Of a stretch of 17,955 bases of DNA, positions 13,344 to 17,955 are shown piece after piece. The translations under genes and the position numbers were made by a program. The stretch lies in the NCBI GenBank assembly GCA_036660615.1, contig JAVXAG010000027.1:1-17955 (forward strand), read 5' to 3'. This DNA is from JAVXAG01 sp036660615. Lineage in GTDB: Bacteria; Bacillota; Clostridia; Peptostreptococcales; Anaerovoracaceae. The notes beneath the pieces were generated by a model. The model was not told the origin of the DNA. It saw only the letters and a list, made by a program, of their open reading frames with translations, and did no database searches. Numbering within the stretch: the first letter of the stretch is position 1; every line of letters starts with the position of its first letter.

Positions 13344-14417
13344 TTATTTGAAAAGTTTTATAGTTCCATTGTCATTTAAGTGTCTAAGAAGTGAAAGCAA
13401 GATAGGGAATCCAAATAATCCGATTATCCCAAAGAGCTGCGCTCCTACAAACATACTTGCCAAAGTGACAACTGGATGAAGACCTATTTGACTTCCAACA
13501 ATTTTCGGTTCGATAAAATTACGAACAACTGTAATAATCAAATATATTACAATCAGTTCAATTGCCAAAGTATAATCCCCTTGGATAGCCGTAATAACCG
13601 CCCATGGTATCATAACTCCTCCAGTACCCAGAACTGGTAAAATATCAAATATGGAAATGACTAGTGCAATCAAAATTGCATTTGGCAATCTTATTATTGA
13701 AAGTCCTATTGATAACTCTATAAATGTAATTGTCATAATCAATGCATATGACCTAATACAGACAAAAAGTGTACCGACAACATACTCTTTGATTTTTGTC
13801 AAAAGACTTCTTGTATTATCTGACAGTTGACGAGATGCAAATCCAACTAACATATCGTAGTCGCCCGCGATAAAAAACGTTGAAATTATCATAAATAACA
13901 ATCTAATAAACAATCCAGGTAATGAAGATGCATAGCCGGAAAGGGCGCTAACTGCTTTTACAGACAAGTCCGTTAACAACTGCCCAACAGACTGGATAAA
14001 TTGTGCAAACATCTCGCTGATTGTAGACACAAGGGCAGGATCCATTTTAAATATCATCTGCTCTATACTATCAAAAAAAGCATTAAGTGCAGGCTCAATT
14101 TCAACCTTGTAAATAGTAGGAAGGTCTGAAACTAAATCAATTGATGATGTAACTAATTTTATTCCAAGCAGTGAAATCAAAACCCCTACTGTTCCGTAAA
14201 ACAGTAGTACAAGTAGCATAACAACTGGTTTGTACGGTAATCTTGTTTTTCTAGCGATAAATTTTGCTGGTCTTTTTAGGGCATAAGCAATTAAAAATCC
14301 CAATAAAAATGGTGCAATCATTCCTAGCCCATAGTGAATTGCAACATATACTATAAGGATTATCAACCCTCCATATAGTAAGTTGACAATAAATCGTTTT
14401 TTCTTTTCGTAATCCAT
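13344..14417 (-). CDS. ytvI: YtvI-like sporulation membrane protein (AI-2E superfamily)
   Basis: A 357-residue polytopic protein of the AI-2E superfamily, closest in layout to sporulation integral membrane protein YtvI. Helices lie near 12-47, 65-90, 165-190, 213-238, 245-275, 285-300 and 312-350. The signature loop FDILPVLGTG (257-266) and EPKIVGSQIGLHP (303-315) match YtvI-type proteins. Other AI-2E relatives, such as the one at 141-1313, have PIVGAF instead. Its exact role in spore formation is not defined even in model species. ATG with AAAGGG six bases upstream. It starts 12 bases after the WYL-domain regulator stop, so the two are likely co-transcribed. The gene symbol is by resemblance; a generic AI-2E transporter is the alternative. 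Confidence 0.82.
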   Translation of the reverse strand: MDYEKKKRFIVNLLYGGLIILIVYVAIHYGLGMIAPFLLGFLIAYALKRPAKFIARKTRLPYKPVVMLLVLLFYGTVGVLISLLGIKLVTSSIDLVSDLPTIYKVEIEPALNAFFDSIEQMIFKMDPALVSTISEMFAQFIQSVGQLLTDLSVKAVSALSGYASSLPGLFIRLLFMIISTFFIAGDYDMLVGFASRQLSDNTRSLLTKIKEYVVGTLFVCIRSYALIMTITFIELSIGLSIIRLPNAILIALVISIFDILPVLGTGGVMIPWAVITAIQGDYTLAIELIVIYLIITVVRNFIEPKIVGSQIGLHPVVTLASMFVGAQLFGIIGLFGFPILLSLLRHLNDNGTIKLFK

Positions 14418-14429
14418 TATTTTCCCTTT

Positions 14430-15428
14430 CTAAATTGGACAATCATATATTTCTGATAATCGCTTGACTTCATCGCACATTTTTTCAACCACCCACTCTG
14501 GACCAATTATCTTGACACCCTTGCCAATCCCCATAACCCATCCAAAAAACTGATTGCTTACTACGACTGTTACGGTAACCATAAAATGCTGGTCGTCCGT
14601 TTTGGCGATGATAACATTTTTTCCGAATCTATCGATAACCACTCCAATTAATTGGTTTTCAAATTCCATTCTTACCTGTTCATCATCTCCGCCATACATA
14701 CCAAAAACTTTCTTTGCATATAATGCTGCATCAAATCCTTTTAGCACCTCTTTCCCCATGCGAGGCTGGTCAGTAACCTTGATGTTTTTCATCTTGTCCA
14801 CGCGGAAGTGTTTGATTTTTTCTTCTTCTGAATCAAAGGCAACAAGATAGTAATTTTCATCGTCCCAAGACAATGCCCAAGGACTTAATTTATAGTAATC
14901 GCCTCCACGCTTCAGCTCCATTTTTTTATCCACTGTCCACTTGAAATACTGAAACTCAATTGTATGGTTTCCATTTATTGCGCTATGTATTTTATCTACG
15001 TTATAGTAAATGCTTTCGTTCATCGTCTTTATTCTCTGTGACACAAACACCTGTCTTTGCAGTTGTTTTGCTTGGTTATGACTTGCAAGACTCTCGATTT
15101 TTTTTATTAGTTGATTAGACTTTTTCGCTGTAATAAACTTGGAAGACTGCACTGCATCAACTAGTAGTTTCAACTCTGCAATTTCAAAGGTACGACTGGC
15201 TAAAAAATATTCATAGTTTTTCCCCATGCTTCTTCCTACAATATCAAGACCAAACTCTTGCAATTGTTTTATGTCATCGTAAATGCTCTTTCTCTCTGCT
15301 TTTACTCCGTTTACTGCCAAGGTTTTTACTATTTGCTCCATGGTTATGCCGCAATCCTCATCTGTATTTTCAAGGAACATTTTCATCAAATACAACAGTT
15401 TTAACTTTTGATTATATTCTTTTGCCAT
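14430..15428 (-). CDS. WYL-domain transcriptional regulator
   Basis: A 332-residue regulator with an N-terminal winged helix (about 8-75; ITMEQIVKTLAVNGVKAERKSIYDDIKQL) and a WYL domain (about 140-225; LSPWALSWDDENYYLVAFD, then HFRVDKM). A C-terminal extension of about 100 residues (225-332) is typical of this class (WCX region). WYL domains sense ligands, in some cases nucleic acid or nucleotides, and regulate stress, defence or metabolic genes. Start: the frame opens at a TTG (15497), but that TTG belongs to a TTGACG that reads as a -35 element. ATG 15428 gives the standard MAKEYNQKLKLL opening. The ribosome site there is weak (AAAGTGGG). Located just ahead of the ytvI-like gene (12 bases) and divergent from the MBL hydrolase. 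Confidence 0.9.
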   Translation of the reverse strand: MAKEYNQKLKLLYLMKMFLENTDEDCGITMEQIVKTLAVNGVKAERKSIYDDIKQLQEFGLDIVGRSMGKNYEYFLASRTFEIAELKLLVDAVQSSKFITAKKSNQLIKKIESLASHNQAKQLQRQVFVSQRIKTMNESIYYNVDKIHSAINGNHTIEFQYFKWTVDKKMELKRGGDYYKLSPWALSWDDENYYLVAFDSEEEKIKHFRVDKMKNIKVTDQPRMGKEVLKGFDAALYAKKVFGMYGGDDEQVRMEFENQLIGVVIDRFGKNVIIAKTDDQHFMVTVTVVVSNQFFGWVMGIGKGVKIIGPEWVVEKMCDEVKRLSEIYDCPI

Positions 15429-15469
15429 AGTAAAACCCACTTTCTTTAATTTATTTATTGTTTTGTTAT

Positions 15470-15497
15470 AAAATATTTTAACATAAACTACCGTCAA
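15470..15497 (-). promoter_or_regulatory. Promoter of the WYL regulator gene
   Basis: Minus strand TTGACG (15497-15492), 16-base spacer, TATTTT (15475-15470). An alternative -10, TATAAC, sits at 15470-15465 with a 21-base spacer. Divergent from the promoter at 15521-15549, with 23 bases between the two -35 elements. Confidence 0.45.
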
Positions 15498-15520
15498 ATG
15501 GCATAAAATTTGTGTAAATT

Positions 15521-15549
15521 TTCACATTCATTGAGTTTTATGTTATAAT
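15521..15549 (+). promoter_or_regulatory. Sigma-A type promoter of the MBL-fold hydrolase gene
   Basis: TTCACA (15521-15526; 5 of 6 to TTGACA), exactly 17 bases, TATAAT (15544-15549). About 41 bases before the ATG. One of the best promoters in the window. Confidence 0.7.
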
Positions 15550-15552
15550 TAT

Positions 15553-15584
15553 TCCATAAAAAATCCGAAAAAATATTATGGAGG
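15553..15584 (+). promoter_or_regulatory. Leader hairpin overlapping the ribosome binding site
   Basis: TCCATAA (15553-15559) is complementary to TTATGGA (15576-15582), which includes the first bases of the GGAGG ribosome site (15580-15584). A 7 bp, AT-rich stem with a 16-base loop could partly hide the site in the mRNA. Weak, so temperature- or protein-sensitive control is only a possibility. Confidence 0.3.
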
Positions 15585-15590
15585 TCAAAG

Positions 15591-16469
15591 ATGTACGAAT
15601 TGATTCAGGTGGCAGAGAACACCTACTATATTAGCAGCCCTGCCAAAATCGGTCTTGTTAAAATAAGTGATAATGATGTTTGTCTAATTGACAGCGGAAA
15701 TGACAAAGATGCCGGTCGCAAGGTACGCCAAATCCTTGATAAAAACAACTGGACATTAAAAGCAATATATAACACTCATTCTAATGCTGATCACATCGGT
15801 GGAAATAAGTATCTGCAAAATCAAACGGGATGTCAAATATTTGCACCTGGAATTGATGCTGACTTTACTAATCATCCTTTGCTTGAGCCTTCTTTTCTTT
15901 ATGGCGGTTTTCCACCAAAGGATTTACGACACAAGTTTATGATGGCTCAGGAAAGTGTTGCAAATAGTTTGACTGCCGAAGATATGCCAAGTGGAATGGA
16001 TTTGATTCCTTTGCCAGGCCACTTTTTTGACATGGTAGGCTTCAAAACTACCGATGACGTGATTTTCCTTGCCGACTGTCTATCTAGCCTTGAAACCCTT
16101 GAAAAGTACCAGATTGGGTTCATATATGATGTGGCAGCCTACATAGACACACTTGAAACGGTCAAAACCATGGAAGCAAAAACTTTTGTTCCCTCCCACG
16201 CAGAAACCACAGACAACATCGCGCCTCTGGCACAAAAAAACATAGACAAGGTAATGGAAATTGCATCAGAGATCCTTGAAATTTGCCATAGTCCTCAAAT
16301 ATTTGAAAATGTATTGCAAAAGCTTTTTGCCTACTACAAACTTGACATGAATTTTGAACAATATGTCTTGATTGGAAGTACAGTACGCTCTTACCTTTCC
16401 TGGCTAAAAGACACAAATAAAATAGAAGCCACTTTTGACCATGGCTTCATGTTTTGGCAAACAATATAG
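15591..16469 (+). CDS. Metallo-beta-lactamase-fold hydrolase, H-x-N-x-D-H variant
   Basis: A 292-residue MBL-fold protein. The metal motif is NTHSNADHIGG (61-71), so the common HxHxDH is HxNxDH: H63, N65, D67, H68. Downstream ligands are present: H144 in LPGHFFDM, D162 in FLADCLSS and H203 in VPSHAETT. Losing the second histidine weakens the first metal site and may leave mainly the D67/H68/H203 site. After residue 215 comes a helical C-terminal region with a run (LSWLKDTNKIEATFDHG) resembling the small C-terminal domain of other MBL hydrolases. The reaction is unknown; thioester, lactone or phosphoester hydrolysis are all possible. Start ATG with GGAGG six bases upstream and a strong promoter. 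Converges with the TrhA gene, 7 bases away. Confidence 0.85.
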   Translation: MYELIQVAENTYYISSPAKIGLVKISDNDVCLIDSGNDKDAGRKVRQILDKNNWTLKAIYNTHSNADHIGGNKYLQNQTGCQIFAPGIDADFTNHPLLEPSFLYGGFPPKDLRHKFMMAQESVANSLTAEDMPSGMDLIPLPGHFFDMVGFKTTDDVIFLADCLSSLETLEKYQIGFIYDVAAYIDTLETVKTMEAKTFVPSHAETTDNIAPLAQKNIDKVMEIASEILEICHSPQIFENVLQKLFAYYKLDMNFEQYVLIGSTVRSYLSWLKDTNKIEATFDHGFMFWQTI

Positions 16470-16476
16470 CTTTGTT

Positions 16477-17136
16477 TTAATAGGTCATTGGCAACACGTA
16501 CAAGACTATACTGATATAGTGAAGAACGCTTCCCCCTAGAACAAACAAATGCCAAATGCTATGCATATATTTTGTGTTTTTCATCTTGTAAAAGACTATG
16601 CCACCTGTATAGCAGACGCCTCCAAGAAGCAACAGCCAAAATGCCATTGTTGGTAATGCTGCCAGCACATCTTTGAATATAACTATAATTGCCCAACCCA
16701 TGGCAACGTACAAAACCAGTCCTAGCTTTTCTGTCTTTTCAAGGCTGATGGCATTTAGCACAATGCCCAATATTGCACATGCCCAAACCACAATAACTAC
16801 AATCAAAGCTTTTGTTTCTCCGCCTAATGCAATCAAACAGTATGGTGTATAGCTTCCCGCAATCAAAATGAATATTGATGTGTGGTCAAACACTCTAAGA
16901 ACGCTCTTTGCTTTTTCTGATGAAATGGCATGGTATAGTGTCGACATTGTGTAAAGTATAATCAATGATGCTCCGTATACTATGCTTGAACCAAGTCCAA
17001 CTGCATTTCCATACATAACTGATAGTACAATCAAAACGATTGTGCCAGCCACTGACAAAAGTGCTCCAACTCCATGGGTTACACTGTTAAATACTTCTTC
17101 TCCAACTGTATATCTCTTTATTTGTTTTTCTGACAA
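16477..17136 (-). CDS. trhA: TrhA/hemolysin III family membrane protein
   Basis: A 219-residue protein with seven predicted helices, of the hemolysin III/PAQR superfamily (PF03006). The conserved metal-site and signature residues are all visible: E13-x3-N17-x3-H21 in EEVFNSVTHG, STLYHA (65-70), D84-H85 in FDHTSI, and H192, H196 and H206 in MHSIWHLFVLGGSVLHY. Relatives influence membrane fluidity or energetics; the haemolysin name comes from one Bacillus study and should not be read as a toxin. The start is TTG (17136), eight bases behind AAAGGAG, and no nearby ATG offers a better option. Length is standard. Probably monocistronic, divergent from the PrdX-like gene. Confidence 0.9.
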   Translation of the reverse strand: MSEKQIKRYTVGEEVFNSVTHGVGALLSVAGTIVLIVLSVMYGNAVGLGSSIVYGASLIILYTMSTLYHAISSEKAKSVLRVFDHTSIFILIAGSYTPYCLIALGGETKALIVVIVVWACAILGIVLNAISLEKTEKLGLVLYVAMGWAIIVIFKDVLAALPTMAFWLLLLGGVCYTGGIVFYKMKNTKYMHSIWHLFVLGGSVLHYISIVLYVLPMTY

Positions 17137-17293
17137 ATCTTTATCTCCTTTGTTCTTTTATATTCTTAATATAATAAATCATACCTATTACTATAACACA
17201 TTTTTCTCAAACCTGCTAATTTTATTATTATGTGTTTTCATAAGTCTTTTTGTGTGGTAATATAAAATAAAATCATCAATAGTGGAGGTCATT

Positions 17294-17782
17294 ATGGAAC
17301 AATACAAAATGGTAATTGATACTTTGGAAAAATTAAATATCCCCTATAACTTGGTCTCTCATCCGCCAGCTTTTACAACGGAAGAAGCTGATGGCTATAT
17401 TGAGGGTCTCCAAGGTGTTCGTACAAAGACACTTTTCTTATGCAATAAAAAAAGCAAGGCTTTTTACCTGCTTGTTATGGACGATTCAAAACAATTGGAT
17501 ATGAAACATCTTGAGGATCTTTTATGTGAAAAGGGTTTGCACTTTTGTTCTGCCGAAAAGCTCATGGCAAAACTTCAACTTCTACCCGGAGCCGTTTCTA
17601 TCTTTGGCCTTTTAAACAATGCTGAAAAAGATGTCAATGTTATTTTAGACGAGGATATGTTATCTGAGGAAATTGTTTGCTTTCATCCTAATGAAAATAC
17701 AAGCACTCTATTTTTTAAAACTGATGATATGTTTCGTTTTATAGCTGGTTGTGGCTTTGAGTACAAAATCATGAAATTGTGA
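17294..17782 (+). CDS. PrdX/YbaK-type prolyl-tRNA editing protein
   Basis: A 162-residue single-domain protein of the YbaK/ProRS-associated editing family (PF04073). Free-standing members deacylate mischarged tRNA, usually Ala-tRNA(Pro) or Cys-tRNA(Pro), protecting translation. Visible family features: VSHPPAFTTEEAD (21-33), GVRTKTLFL (41-49) with a likely essential lysine at 45, and PGAVSIFGLLN (98-108). In clostridia such proteins are also found with proline reductase genes (prdX), but no such genes are here. A GTG four codons upstream (17282) overlaps the ribosome site itself. The ATG 17294 lies 5 bases behind GGAGG and gives the usual N-terminus. Which mischarged tRNA it clears cannot be told from sequence. 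Confidence 0.9.
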   Translation: MEQYKMVIDTLEKLNIPYNLVSHPPAFTTEEADGYIEGLQGVRTKTLFLCNKKSKAFYLLVMDDSKQLDMKHLEDLLCEKGLHFCSAEKLMAKLQLLPGAVSIFGLLNNAEKDVNVILDEDMLSEEIVCFHPNENTSTLFFKTDDMFRFIAGCGFEYKIMKL

Positions 17783-17808
17783 AAACATATTTTCATGGGC
17801 TTTTTTTT
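17770..17808 (+). terminator. Terminator overlapping the end of the editing gene
   Basis: CATGAAA (17770-17776) pairs with TTTCATG (17791-17797), then GGC and eight T (17801-17808). The first arm is within the last codons. The stem is AT-rich, so stability is modest. Confidence 0.55.
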
Positions 17809-17904
17809 CCTGTCCTCTTGGACTTTGCCCTACCTTTTGAAACGATTCCCTGTATGCGATTCACATATGATAAAGTCCTAGGTCTAATATGTAGCAAATT
17901 GATT

Positions 17905-17955
17905 GACGTCGAAATTGGATTAACGTCGAGATTGGATTAACGTCGAGATTGGATT
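17905..17955. repeat. 17 bp tandem repeat, three copies, reaching the window edge
   Basis: Units 17905-17921, 17922-17938 and 17939-17955. Units 2 and 3 are identical (AACGTCGAGATTGGATT). Unit 1 differs at two positions (G for A at its first base, A for G at its ninth). The array ends exactly at a unit boundary because the window stops, so more copies may follow. No spacers, hence not CRISPR. The intervening 17809-17904 holds no supported gene. Confidence 0.9.

Noticed and set aside
141..14417. Two AI-2E family proteins read as an autoinducer-2 system
   Set aside because: No luxS, lsr genes or AI-2 receptors in the window; the two proteins belong to different subgroups, one YtvI-like.
16477..17136. 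A true haemolysin
   Set aside because: The family name is historical; it is a widespread seven-helix membrane protein with PAQR metal-site residues.
17791..17904. An open minus-strand frame ending in a basic tail (KGRAKSKRTGKKKP), resembling the end of a DNA-binding protein
   Set aside because: No ATG. The lysines come from the reverse of a terminator T tract, and the upstream side is the 17 bp repeat with stops. Kept only as a possible remnant.
17905..17955. CRISPR array
   Set aside because: Units are contiguous, with no spacers; 17 bp is too short for CRISPR repeats.

Overview
The window is AT-rich bacterial chromosome with tightly packed genes, strong AGGAGG-type ribosome binding sites and several TTG starts. 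A YtvI-like sporulation membrane protein, a complete BceRS-BceAB module, an acyl-ACP thioesterase, a bactofilin and a PrdX-type editing protein together point to a low-GC, probably spore-forming Clostridia-type Firmicute. I cannot place it to genus. There are no rRNA or tRNA genes, no insertion sequence, no CRISPR array and no phage structural genes.

Layout. 1-1378: an AI-2E family membrane transporter on the minus strand, with a terminator hairpin behind it and a readable promoter in front. 1379-2016: a mostly non-coding gap with one tiny, apparently frameshifted reading frame and a terminator. 2017-2862: a LysR-type regulator on the plus strand. 2937-5277 (minus): a polysaccharide deacetylase and a bactofilin in one operon, then a long hairpin, then an acyl-ACP thioesterase. 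5458-6177 (plus): an orphan LytTR response regulator with a TTG start, divergent from the deacetylase. The 180 bp between them carry a tandem pair of 20 bp repeats, a candidate LytTR target.

6389-12410 (minus) is the main functional block. Transcription order is alkD-like DNA glycosylase, membrane-anchored metallophosphoesterase, BceR-like regulator, BceS-like kinase, then BceA-like ATPase and BceB-like permease. The first four genes are separated by 15, 14 and 0 bases and look like one operon with its own promoter. Between kinase and ATPase lie a T-tailed terminator and an extended -10 element. Just upstream of these, overlapping the 3' end of the kinase gene, is TTACA-N4-TGTAA, which fits the binding motif known for BceR-family regulators. 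A second half-site lies 20 bp away. The picture is a self-contained peptide-antibiotic sensing and detoxification module in which the regulator switches on the transporter pair. A probably extracytoplasmic phosphoesterase is attached to the regulatory operon.

12517-15428 (minus): a SWIM zinc-finger protein of unknown function, a YtvI-like membrane protein and a WYL-domain regulator that probably shares an operon with ytvI. 15591-17782: a metallo-beta-lactamase-fold hydrolase (plus), a TrhA/hemolysin III protein (minus, converging with only 7 bases between) and a PrdX/YbaK-type editing protein (plus). The window ends inside, or at the end of, a 17 bp tandem repeat.

Five start sites were moved from the longest possible reading frame using ribosome binding sites or promoter position: thioesterase, BceA, WYL regulator, the editing protein and, as a minor choice, the kinase. 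No clearly new multi-gene defence or biosynthetic system is visible. The most testable new ideas are the phosphoesterase-Bce link, the promoter architecture in front of bceAB, the deacetylase-bactofilin pair with its LytTR neighbour, and the unusual metal-site residues in two hydrolases.
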